This document shows positions 53,380-61,367 of a DNA stretch of 64,000 bases, piece by piece. Numbering within the stretch: the first letter of the stretch is position 1; the number at the start of each line of letters is the position of its first letter. Source of the stretch: Natronomonas salina (GTDB taxonomy: Archaea > Halobacteriota > Halobacteria > Halobacteriales > Haloarculaceae); NCBI RefSeq assembly GCF_013391105.1, contig NZ_CP058335.1, positions 2,976,001 through 3,040,000 of the forward strand, read 5' to 3'. The translations under genes were made by a program, and so were the position numbers. The notes below the pieces were generated by a model. The model saw only the letters and a program-made list of their open reading frames with translations. It made no database searches and had not been told where the DNA came from.

Positions 53380-54507
53380 ATGCCTGAGGTACCCTTCTCT
53401 GATTTCGGTATTAGATGGTTCGAGGACATCGTAGAGAAGATCACGGAGTGGTTCACTGAGGAGCTTACTACAGGGTACGAAGAATTTCTGGAGAACTCAT
53501 TATCGACGCCACTCCCAAACGGACAAGGATTAGATCTAATCTTTACGAAGCCCGCTGAGTCGGATGGTATTTGGCATGGAATCTATGAGTCGACTGTCGC
53601 AGGTGAAACGACGATTTTTGCATTGGTCATACTCTTTCTCTGTGTCCAAGGCCATCACTTCATTAGGATCTTCAATTACGGGAGTGCGCACGAAGCTCGA
53701 AAGGCACGACGTGCTTCGTGGGTAGGTGCTCTGCTTACCATCAGCTGGTACTGGATAGGCGTTCTCGCCCTCTACTTTGTCGAGGGTCTTACGATCGGCC
53801 TCATTCCAAATATGCAACAAGTCGGAAGTTCGGTCATATCGCTTCTACCACAGGCGGCGGGCACCCCGGGGCTGACCCTCGTGATGGCTAGTTTAGGTGG
53901 GCTCGCGATGGTCGCGCTGAAGGCGTTGTTCATCATCCGGGAGTTGCTCCTGTACGTCTATCTGTACGGCATGCCGTTCGGTATCGCCATCGCGTACGGG
54001 AACGTCCCGGTGCTGTCGAACATCGCCCGGCGATTGATCGCCCAGTTCATTCCACTGGCCGCATTGCCCCTACCGGCGGCGATCCTCTTCCGTGGCTACG
54101 AATTGCTGTTCGCCGGTGAGCATCAGCTCGAACTCGGCGGGCAGTTCGCCCAGTATCTGGTTGTGATCTCGCTGCCGATCATCACGTTATACGTCACCTG
54201 GAAGACGTTCAAATTCGCCGCGCCATTGGCAGCCAGAGCGATCGGTGGCACCGGACGTGGTGCCATCCTGGCTGGGACGGTCGCGACGGCCGGCTATCTG
54301 GCCGGGCCGACCGCAGCCGCAGCCGGGGCGCGGTGGGGACCGACTGCGGCGGCGGGGACTGCGCTTGCCTCCAGACAGGCCCAACCGAACGGTTCTGGAG
54401 CGCAGACACAGCGGGCAGCGGAGACAAGCGATAGCGATGACGGTGGCGGTGGCAGTGGTGGCATCCCCGAGTATCGGCGCTCAGAGAACGATCCAGGATA
54501 CTACTAA
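53380..54507 (+). CDS. VirB6/TrbL-like polytopic membrane protein
   Basis: 375 aa, starting 3 bp after the lipoprotein. After an amphipathic N-terminus there are about six to seven TM helices: about 75-95 (TIFALVILFLCVQGHHFI), 110-130, 165-190, 187-205, 218-240, 255-275. The C-terminus is Gly/Ala/Ser-rich and hydrophilic. This matches VirB6/TrbL/CedA-like inner-membrane channel proteins of DNA-transfer systems. The N-terminal about 160 residues are encoded by AT-richer DNA, the rest by GC-rich DNA, i.e. mosaic. ATG of the next gene overlaps its stop. Confidence 0.72.
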   Translation: MPEVPFSDFGIRWFEDIVEKITEWFTEELTTGYEEFLENSLSTPLPNGQGLDLIFTKPAESDGIWHGIYESTVAGETTIFALVILFLCVQGHHFIRIFNYGSAHEARKARRASWVGALLTISWYWIGVLALYFVEGLTIGLIPNMQQVGSSVISLLPQAAGTPGLTLVMASLGGLAMVALKALFIIRELLLYVYLYGMPFGIAIAYGNVPVLSNIARRLIAQFIPLAALPLPAAILFRGYELLFAGEHQLELGGQFAQYLVVISLPIITLYVTWKTFKFAAPLAARAIGGTGRGAILAGTVATAGYLAGPTAAAAGARWGPTAAAGTALASRQAQPNGSGAQTQRAAETSDSDDGGGGSGGIPEYRRSENDPGYY

Positions 54508-55616
54508 TGGCAGACGAACACAGCGCAGCAGCACGACGCATCATGAATCGTCTCGGGGAGGACACGCGCCTCCCCATCGTGAACATCCGCGAGGGTGACG
54601 TCGGCATCCTTCTTGGGTTCCCCATCACAGGACTATTCATCGGTGCCAGTACCGGCATCAGCGTCCTCGCGGTCACCCTCCTATTCGTGGGTTTCGGACT
54701 CGGCGTAGCTACCGTCTATGCCGCGCCACCGCACCTGACGGCCTGGGAGTGGCTTCGCATCGTCGGCCGATACGTGTTCAAGCGGCCGCGTGTCACGCAC
54801 AGCTATCGCGCCGATGACCCCAATCCATCGACCGAGGGCGGCTGGGTCGAATACACCCCGTTCAGCGTCGATGAATCGACCCAGGAACTCACCAACGTCG
54901 AGCGGGCCTGGCCCGGCGCGGGAGCGATCGAGCGGACGGATGGCACGATGGAGGCGTTCATCGAACTGGAGCCAGCGAACATGGACTTCGCGATGGCCGA
55001 GGACTGGCAGACCGTCCAGGAGCAAGCCGAGGAGTTCGCGAACAACGAACTCGACTTCCCGCTCACGTTCTACGCGACGACGCAGTCGTTCCCGGTCGAG
55101 CGATTGGTCGCCCAACTCGACAGCCGATTCGATGATCCCGACGTCGAATCCAATCCCGTGTTTCGCGAACTTCTCAATGAGTATCTCGAGCAGCGACCGG
55201 TCGACCTCGCCGGCACTCGGCAGTTCCACTTCTATCTCGGCGTCGAGGTCGACCGAAGGGCAGTCTATCATCGCTACGAGGAGGAACGGACACCCGGTGA
55301 GAAGCTCGCCCAACTCCCTGTAATCGGCCCGCTGTTCAGCCCGTTCGTCACTCGCCGCGAGGACTACTCGGAGGCCGAACTCCGGGTGGCGATGTTCGAG
55401 AAGCTCGACGACCGGATTCGAACCGTGCGCAACGAGTTCGTCGAGAAGGTCCCCGGCTGGTCGGCCCGCCGGCTGGATACCGTCGAACTGTTCGTCCTGA
55501 ACACCGAGTTCTGGAACGGCGAGGAGTACTGTGAGAATACAGCTGAGCGGCTCATTCGCGAACAGCCAGTGCTCGATAACTCCGAGCGTGACGATTCGGA
55601 GGTGGTCGACGGATGA
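54507..55616 (+). CDS. VirB3/VirB4-N-like membrane protein
   Basis: 369 aa. Two TM helices at about 31-50 and 52-72 (ILLGFPITGLFIGASTG; LAVTLLFVGFGLGVATVY) resemble VirB3/PrgI-type membrane hairpins. The soluble rest (ERAWPGAGAIERTDGTMEAFIELEPANMDFAMAEDW...FYATTQSFPVERL) resembles the N-terminal, non-ATPase part of VirB4/TraC. The ATPase follows with a 4-bp overlap (55613), so the two probably form one complex that is a single polypeptide in some bacteria. Confidence 0.7.
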   Translation: MADEHSAAARRIMNRLGEDTRLPIVNIREGDVGILLGFPITGLFIGASTGISVLAVTLLFVGFGLGVATVYAAPPHLTAWEWLRIVGRYVFKRPRVTHSYRADDPNPSTEGGWVEYTPFSVDESTQELTNVERAWPGAGAIERTDGTMEAFIELEPANMDFAMAEDWQTVQEQAEEFANNELDFPLTFYATTQSFPVERLVAQLDSRFDDPDVESNPVFRELLNEYLEQRPVDLAGTRQFHFYLGVEVDRRAVYHRYEEERTPGEKLAQLPVIGPLFSPFVTRREDYSEAELRVAMFEKLDDRIRTVRNEFVEKVPGWSARRLDTVELFVLNTEFWNGEEYCENTAERLIREQPVLDNSERDDSEVVDG

Positions 55617-57703
55617 GGTACACGCAACTGCTGCAACTCCAGGGGCCGCAATTCATCGAGGCGTTACCACCCCTCGTCTCTACGCAGGGACTGCTCGTCT
55701 ATGGGGTCGGTAGCGTCATCTTGCTAATCGTCGTGGCGAACCTGGTCTCATGGTACCGGGAACGGAACCGAGACGAGCCAGGCTTGGACGAGTTACTTGA
55801 CGAGGGGACGCTCGAATCGGCCGAAGTGGAGTATCAGGTGCTCGACGAGCTGGCTGAACGACAGCAGGACGTGATGGCGCCGGCCGCGATCGAGTGGGCG
55901 ACGCGGATTGCCCGTGTCGGCGAGCAGTGGACGTCGACGCTCTACGTCACCGAGTACCCGGACGCACCAAAGGACGGGTACCTCAGCGGACTGTTCGAAC
56001 TGACCGACGTGGAGTTCGACGTGACGGCGCGTGTCGTCCCGCAGAACCAGGCGCGAGCCCGTGACGAACTGCAGCGGGTCGCCGACGACCTGCAGGCAGA
56101 TGCTGACCTGGAGCGGACAGTACGTAGCGCATATCTTCAGGAGCGTGCGAACACGGCGAGACAGACGTACAAGGCCGTCGAGAACGGCCAGCGAGTCTTC
56201 GATCAGGAACTTGTCGTCACGGTCCGCGCTGACACGCGAGACGAGCTCCGCCAATCGGTGAAGAAGGTGCGAGCCGCGCTCCGCGAACAGCCGGCGCAAC
56301 TGGAACCGAAGACAGCCATCTGTACCCAGGACCTCGCCGTACAATCGGCGGCCCCGATTGGTCCAAGCAAACTCGATAGAACCGCTGTTGCACTTGGTGG
56401 GGCTGTCGGTGCCCTACTTGCCTCGCCGCATAACGCGTCGATTCTCGAGGAGGGTGGAGTGGAGTTCGGCGTGCACAAGGACACGCGCAGTCCCCTCGTG
56501 ATCGACCCGTTCGCCCGCGAGGACGGCTATGCGATGTTCACCGTGGGCGATCCAGGCTCGGGGAAGTCCTTCGGCTCGAAGCAGAACTTCATCCGCACGA
56601 TCGAACAGGACCCCGACCGAATCGGTGTGATCCTCGAACCGCTGAACAACTGGGCCGGCGTCGCCGACGCCCTCGGTGGCCAGCGCATCACTGTCGGGGG
56701 GACGCTCGGATTGAACCCACTGGAAATCAAACCCACGCCCGAACATGTCCTGCAGGAACGTGGCGAGGACGCGAGCCCCCTGCGGGAACGTCGCAACCGC
56801 GCAGTGAGCTTCTTTGCGAACTTCTTCGCCCACCGCGACGTCGACCTCGGCGACCGCCGCACCACCCTCGAGTTGGCGATTGACGAGGCCTACGAACGGA
56901 ACGGGATCACCGAGGACCTGTCGACGCATGACCGGGAGAGTCCGACCGTTCGCGATGTCTTGAACATCCTCGAAGAGATGAGCAACGACCCCGGCGAGTA
57001 CGTCGTCCGGGTCGAGGCGGAAAGTGAAAAGATTGAGACGGACGCGGTGTGGTTGCTCAATCAACTCAGGCCGTTCGCTGAAGGTGGCCAACTGGAGAAT
57101 CTCGGGCGGCACAGCGAATTCGATATCCGGGACGAGAAAGTCGTCTACCTCGACCTCCAGCAGCGCGGCGGCTCCATCGGCGGCCACACGAGCCTCATCA
57201 TGGAGTTGCTCATTTCACTGGTCTACGAGCGGGCCAAGGAGACGGACAAGGAGGTGGTGTTCGTCATCGACGAGGCACGCTATCTCATGAAGGACGCGGC
57301 GACGCTGGAGTACCTGGAGACGATCTTCAGACACCATCGCCACCACGACCTTTCGATCCGGCTGGTCACCCAGACGGTCGACGAGTTCTTCCAGCACGAC
57401 GTCTCGAAGATCATCCTCGATCAGTGTGCCATCAAGCAGTTCCACAAACTCGATGGGATGAACGACGACACCGCGGACGTCTTCGGCCTCAACCCTGCCC
57501 AGAAGCAGTTTGTGCAGGACGCAATCCCGGGGAGTGACGACAAAGGCTACTCGCAGGCGCTGCTCGGCGTCGACGGTGAATGGCGTGGGATGGAGGTCCG
57601 GGCACTGCCAAGGGAGACTGAGGTCATCGAGAACGAAGTAACCGAGGACGCAATCACAGGGTCCGGCCAGGAGCAACCCACTACCAAAGCGCTGGACGAT
57701 TGA
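55613..57703 (+). CDS. virB4: VirB4-family conjugation ATPase
   Basis: 696 aa. One TM near the N-terminus (about 26-46, LLVYGVGSVILLIVVANLVSW). ATPase: Walker A GDPGSGKSFGSKQ (about 311-323), Walker B VVFVIDEARYLM (about 547-558), then RHHRHHDLSIRLVTQTVDEFF, and the conserved C-terminal QLQ-like stretch. It powers assembly or transport of the archaeal type IV-like DNA-transfer channel. Last gene of the operon that begins at 50401; the coupling ATPase partner lies at <1-2645. Confidence 0.87.
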   Translation: MRYTQLLQLQGPQFIEALPPLVSTQGLLVYGVGSVILLIVVANLVSWYRERNRDEPGLDELLDEGTLESAEVEYQVLDELAERQQDVMAPAAIEWATRIARVGEQWTSTLYVTEYPDAPKDGYLSGLFELTDVEFDVTARVVPQNQARARDELQRVADDLQADADLERTVRSAYLQERANTARQTYKAVENGQRVFDQELVVTVRADTRDELRQSVKKVRAALREQPAQLEPKTAICTQDLAVQSAAPIGPSKLDRTAVALGGAVGALLASPHNASILEEGGVEFGVHKDTRSPLVIDPFAREDGYAMFTVGDPGSGKSFGSKQNFIRTIEQDPDRIGVILEPLNNWAGVADALGGQRITVGGTLGLNPLEIKPTPEHVLQERGEDASPLRERRNRAVSFFANFFAHRDVDLGDRRTTLELAIDEAYERNGITEDLSTHDRESPTVRDVLNILEEMSNDPGEYVVRVEAESEKIETDAVWLLNQLRPFAEGGQLENLGRHSEFDIRDEKVVYLDLQQRGGSIGGHTSLIMELLISLVYERAKETDKEVVFVIDEARYLMKDAATLEYLETIFRHHRHHDLSIRLVTQTVDEFFQHDVSKIILDQCAIKQFHKLDGMNDDTADVFGLNPAQKQFVQDAIPGSDDKGYSQALLGVDGEWRGMEVRALPRETEVIENEVTEDAITGSGQEQPTTKALDD

Positions 57704-57723
57704 CCGCTGCTTCCGCGCTGTAG

Positions 57724-57753
57724 GGTTTATCGACGGGCCGACGGGTGGCCCGT
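57724..57753 (+). promoter_or_regulatory. GGTTT + CGGG-loop hairpin promoter element, copy 6
   Basis: GGTTTATCG (57724-57732), arms ACGGGCC (57733-57739) and GGCCCGT (57747-57753) around loop GACGGGT. The hairpin ends one base before the ATG at 57754. TTT to CGGG is 16 nt. Arms share no base order with copies 1-4 beyond GC content, yet pair perfectly over 7 bp. Confidence 0.7.
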
Positions 57754-58965
57754 ATGAATGAAGACACAGCAGCGGTCGACATTGCGGATGGCGGCCTCAC
57801 TGAACGAACCCAGGTACTGACGACAGATGGACCGATCGCAGCCGCCGGCCTCGAGGTGGGAGACGAGGTTTATGCGCTCAATCCAGCTACGAGAATACTA
57901 AAGCGGAAACCAGTAACGGGAATCGAACGGGTCGAGTACGATGGCCCGCTCGTTCACGCGAACGCTCGCCGGATCGATTGGCTTCTCCATCCTGAGCAGC
58001 CAATTCCATATCGGACTGACGCGATAGAGCGGCTCCGGCTGCAGCGCGCTGGTGACCTCGACGAACTCGGAAAATACCGACTCGTCAACGAGTGGCGGTC
58101 ACTATCGAGGCCATCCCTCGAGCAGGTCGATGTGACCGAGTTCGTCGACGAGTTTCAGGCCTGCGTCGAGGTCGACTGCCACGGGCACAGTTTCAGAGCG
58201 TCACTACCCGAGGGATGCGTTCCTGTGGGTCGAAATGGCTTCACCGGCTATCACTTCGATGCTGCCACCTTCAAACAATATCAGGAAACCCTGGAATCGC
58301 TGGGAACCGACGTTCGAATCAGGGACAAGAAAGGCCACTGGCGACGACCGTATCGGTTCGACGGAGATGACTTCATCCGATTCATCGGCTGGTACGTCAC
58401 GGAGGGGAGTATCACAGAGAAGGTCAACAGCGATTCTGCCTCTATCTCTATCTCGCAGAAGATTCCGGAGTACCGAGATCGGATCGAGCAGCTGTTCGAG
58501 CGGCTAGGAATCAGTGTCCATGCCTCGAAAGGGTCCTTCGCGTTCTCATCGAATCTCTACGCTCGGTTGCTCACGGATATGTGCGGCGAAGGCTGTCGAG
58601 AAAAGTGCCTCCCGGAGTTCGTCTGGAATCTCGATACCGAACAACAGGAGCTGCTGCTGCAGGTGCTACTCGACGGTGACGGAAACGACCATCAGATCTA
58701 TTTCACGACCAGCCGGCAGCTTGCCGATGATGTTCTCAGATTGTGCGTCGAGACATCGCGTAAGCCTCGATACACGTTCAAAGAGGGGAGAGGGATGTGG
58801 CGGATATTCGTGGGGAAGGTCAACGACCAGCTTTCCTCGAAACGACAGGTCAGCATGACGGAGGATAGTGTAACGCTCTATCGACTGACGATAGAAGACT
58901 ACAGCCTTGTGATGGCTGGGAGGAATGGACGCTTTCAGTGGCTGGGAGTCTCCTCCGTATCGTGA
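57754..58965 (+). CDS. free-standing intein-like Hint/LAGLIDADG protein
   Basis: 403 aa from ATG 57754, which abuts hairpin copy 6. Residues about 12-85 resemble a Hint domain (ERTQVLTTDGPIAAAGLEVGDEVYALNPATRILKRKPV), but the splicing Cys/Ser expected before TQVLT is not visible (reads LTERT). The middle has two LAGLIDADG-type helices: FIRFIGWYVTEGSI (about 206-219) and LLLQVLLDGDGNDH. The C-terminus (YRLTIEDYSLVMAGRNGRFQWLGVSSV) resembles the intein C-terminal block but without a His-Asn junction. No flanking extein is in frame, so it is likely a homing endonuclease derived from an intein, now an independent gene. Confidence 0.72.
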   Translation: MNEDTAAVDIADGGLTERTQVLTTDGPIAAAGLEVGDEVYALNPATRILKRKPVTGIERVEYDGPLVHANARRIDWLLHPEQPIPYRTDAIERLRLQRAGDLDELGKYRLVNEWRSLSRPSLEQVDVTEFVDEFQACVEVDCHGHSFRASLPEGCVPVGRNGFTGYHFDAATFKQYQETLESLGTDVRIRDKKGHWRRPYRFDGDDFIRFIGWYVTEGSITEKVNSDSASISISQKIPEYRDRIEQLFERLGISVHASKGSFAFSSNLYARLLTDMCGEGCREKCLPEFVWNLDTEQQELLLQVLLDGDGNDHQIYFTTSRQLADDVLRLCVETSRKPRYTFKEGRGMWRIFVGKVNDQLSSKRQVSMTEDSVTLYRLTIEDYSLVMAGRNGRFQWLGVSSVS

Positions 58966-59026
58966 ATAGAAGGATGCGAGTCTCGTATCAGGAAGGTCGG
59001 GGTCGTCGACATCGAGAGCGCCTTCG

Positions 59027-59518
59027 ATGACCGCGGCGGCGGTCATCGCCATCGCGCTCACGCCGATCCTCCTCGCCTACCTCCAGCTGGGCTACCACCC
59101 GGACGTACAGGACGACTCGCCGGCCGTCGCCGGGGACGAGGCCGTCGCGTTCCTCGACCGGTCGGTCCATAATGCGACGGCGGCGACGGCCGGCGACTAC
59201 GGGTGGGACGAGCGGGACCGGATGGCCGAAGCCGTCCGGGCGGCCATCGGGAACGACGTCGGGACGCTCGAGTCCTCGCGTCTCGAGTCGGGAATCGTCT
59301 ACGACGTCTCGTACAACCAGACGGCTGCGACGGAGTGGGCGGGAGAGAACTGCGACAGCGGTCCCGGCAAGCGGTTCGGCGATTGCGAAACAGACGGCGG
59401 AGTCGTCCTCCAGGAACGGGCCGACGAAGCCGTATTACTGGCGGTGGGTTTCGACGTCCGGGCGGTCGGACCCGACGCAGAGACCGACCTCACTCTCGTC
59501 GTCGAAGTGGGTCGCTGA
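59027..59518 (+). CDS. truncated-looking secreted/membrane pilus-type protein at element edge
   Basis: 163 aa from ATG 59027. It begins directly in a hydrophobic helix (MTAAAVIAIALTPILLAYLQLGY) with no preceding charged region. The 45 nt upstream, read in another frame, give RKVGVVDIESAF, similar to the usual N-terminal part (GQ..VVD..) of such haloarchaeal archaeal-pilin-operon membrane proteins. So the 5' end seems disrupted or frameshifted. The rest is beta-rich with Cys and sequons. GC content and codon use here match the chromosome-like region to the right. Confidence 0.55.
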   Translation: MTAAAVIAIALTPILLAYLQLGYHPDVQDDSPAVAGDEAVAFLDRSVHNATAATAGDYGWDERDRMAEAVRAAIGNDVGTLESSRLESGIVYDVSYNQTAATEWAGENCDSGPGKRFGDCETDGGVVLQERADEAVLLAVGFDVRAVGPDAETDLTLVVEVGR

Positions 59519-59683
59519 TCGTATCCGAGATTCCAGGCTTACTGAATCGAGCTATCAAATCCTCCGAGAGCGAAACCCGACGAATCCGTCAAATCAGTCT
59601 TCGAGTGATCCGGGACACGAAGCGCTCGAACGATCGAGGATCGGAGCGAAGTGGCCTCAGGAAGGTACGAGAAGAGGAGGACG

Positions 59684-60352
59684 TCAGTCGCTGGCGGGCT
59701 CGCCGCCGGCCAGGCTGTTCGAGCGGCTGCGGTTGGCGCGAGACGGCGGCGGGTAGCGGTCGTCGTCGGGTGCGCGCCAGCGCTCGTCGTCCCGGGGAAG
59801 GACGCAGCGGTCGGGTTCGCGGTTCACGTGGGCGTACTGGTCCGGCGAGTTCGCGAGTGGGTGGGCGGGGTTGTCGCCGCTGTCGATGCGGGCGGCCCGG
59901 AGTTCGCCGAAGCCGGCGACGCGGGCGCGAATCCCCCGCCAGTGGTGGGCGGTCGACCCGGGCACGCGGAAGGGGTGCGGCGGGCGGGCGTCGGGGCCCT
60001 GCGTGGCGAGCATCGCGCGGTTGACGTTCGCCGCGAGGTCGTCGTGGTCGATGAGGACGCCGACGCGGGCGCCGGTGGGCGCGCGAGCGGCCAGCACGTC
60101 GAGGCCGAGGTGTAGCGCCCGGTACTCGGCGACGTTGTTGTCCGGCACCGCGTCGGGGACGGAGAGCCGGGCGACGCGCTCGCCGTCTCGCGTCTCGATG
60201 ACGACCCCCAGTCCGCCGTCGCCGTCGGCGCGATAGGACCCGTCGGTCGCGAGGTAGAAGTCACGACGATGGGTGCGCGGCGGGTGCGCGATGTGCGGGG
60301 TGGGTGAGTCGTCGAACAGGTTCCGAAGGACCGGCCGGCAGTACGCGGCCAT
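59684..60352 (-). CDS. RNase HI-like protein
   Basis: 222 aa. RNase H fold: YLATDGSYRADGDGGLGVVIE (first Asp at about 37), NNVAEYRALHLGLDVL (Glu at about 75), GVLIDHDDLAANVN (Asp at about 101-104): the carboxylate set of type I RNase H / RT-like domains. A C-terminal about 100-residue extension is hydrophilic and unassigned. It may remove RNA from RNA-DNA hybrids. A TATA box at 60373-60384 gives a leaderless start at 60352. Confidence 0.78.
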   Translation of the reverse strand: MAAYCRPVLRNLFDDSPTPHIAHPPRTHRRDFYLATDGSYRADGDGGLGVVIETRDGERVARLSVPDAVPDNNVAEYRALHLGLDVLAARAPTGARVGVLIDHDDLAANVNRAMLATQGPDARPPHPFRVPGSTAHHWRGIRARVAGFGELRAARIDSGDNPAHPLANSPDQYAHVNREPDRCVLPRDDERWRAPDDDRYPPPSRANRSRSNSLAGGEPASD

Positions 60353-60371
60353 ACGCGCCTTTCGTCCCGCT

Positions 60372-60385
60372 CCATATATAAATCC
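60372..60385 (-). promoter_or_regulatory. TATA box of the RNase HI-like gene
   Basis: Minus-strand TTTATATATGG lies about 26 nt upstream of ATG 60352, the spacing of a haloarchaeal leaderless promoter. Confidence 0.6.
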
Positions 60386-60401
60386 ACGGGCAGGTCAGGG
60401 C

Positions 60402-61367
60402 TCAATCTGGCCGCTCTCCGGCGGCTGGCCGCTCCCGGCGGGTCCGGACTTTCCCCGCCAGCACCGCGACTATATAGATGCCGACGGCGACGAGGACGAT
60501 GGTCCCGCCCGCCGTCGTCTCGTACTGGTAGGAGAGGGTGATGCCGACGAGGACCGCCAGTTCCGCGAGGACGACCGAGGCCAGCAGTGCGCCCTTGAAC
60601 CCGCGGGCCAGCTGGGCGGCGCCGGCGACGGGGACGACGAGCATCGCCGCGACGAGGATGACACCCATGATCTGCATGGCGCCGACGACGACCATCGCCG
60701 TCAGCATCGCCATCACGCGGTTGTACCAGGGGACGTTGATGCCGGCGACGCGGGCGGCCGTCTCGTCGAAGGTGACGTAGAGCAGTTGCTTGTACGTGAC
60801 CGCGACGACGCCGACGATGACGGCGAACAGCACCAGCAGGATGGTGGCGTTCTCCCGGGAGACCGTCGAGAGGTTCCCGAAGAGGTACTGGTTGACGCCG
60901 ACCGCGAGGCCGCCGGCGTTGAGGCTGATGAGGACCGCCCCGAGGGCGAACCCCGTCGAGAGGACGATGGCCATCGAGACGTCGTTGTAGGCGTCGGTCA
61001 CCTCCGAGATGAGCTCGATGCAGAGGGCGGCGAGCATCGCGACGACGACGGCGGAGACGTACGGCGACACCCCGACGTCGAAGACGGCGTTGACGAACAG
61101 GCCGACGGCGACGCCGGCGAAGGCGGTGTGGGCCAGGGCGTCGCCGATGAGCGCGAGCTGCCGGTGGACGAGGAACGTCCCGATGAGCGGCGCCATCACG
61201 CCGATGAGGATGCCGACGAGGAGCGCCCGGTGCATGAACGAGTACTCGAGCATGCCGATCCCGAGGGCGTCGCCGAGCAGCGCCAGCAGGTCGCTCCAGC
61301 GGTCGAGCAGCCAGCCGGTGCCGGCCACCTGCCCGGGCGGCGCCGTCGCGGACGCCGCGGCGGTCAT
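60402..61367 (-). CDS. metal ABC transporter permease (ZnuB/MntB type)
   Basis: 321 aa from ATG 61367, overlapping the stop of the ATPase gene by 4 bp. About eight to nine TM helices of the ABC-3 family: MLEYSFMHRALLVGILIGVMAPLIGTFLVHRQLALIGDALAHTAFAGVAVGLF, GFALGAVLISLNAGG, and LTAMVVVGAMQIMGVILVAAMLVVPVAGA. It forms the membrane channel of a zinc or manganese importer. The last gene of a three-gene operon. Confidence 0.9.
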   Translation of the reverse strand: MTAAASATAPPGQVAGTGWLLDRWSDLLALLGDALGIGMLEYSFMHRALLVGILIGVMAPLIGTFLVHRQLALIGDALAHTAFAGVAVGLFVNAVFDVGVSPYVSAVVVAMLAALCIELISEVTDAYNDVSMAIVLSTGFALGAVLISLNAGGLAVGVNQYLFGNLSTVSRENATILLVLFAVIVGVVAVTYKQLLYVTFDETAARVAGINVPWYNRVMAMLTAMVVVGAMQIMGVILVAAMLVVPVAGAAQLARGFKGALLASVVLAELAVLVGITLSYQYETTAGGTIVLVAVGIYIVAVLAGKVRTRRERPAAGERPD

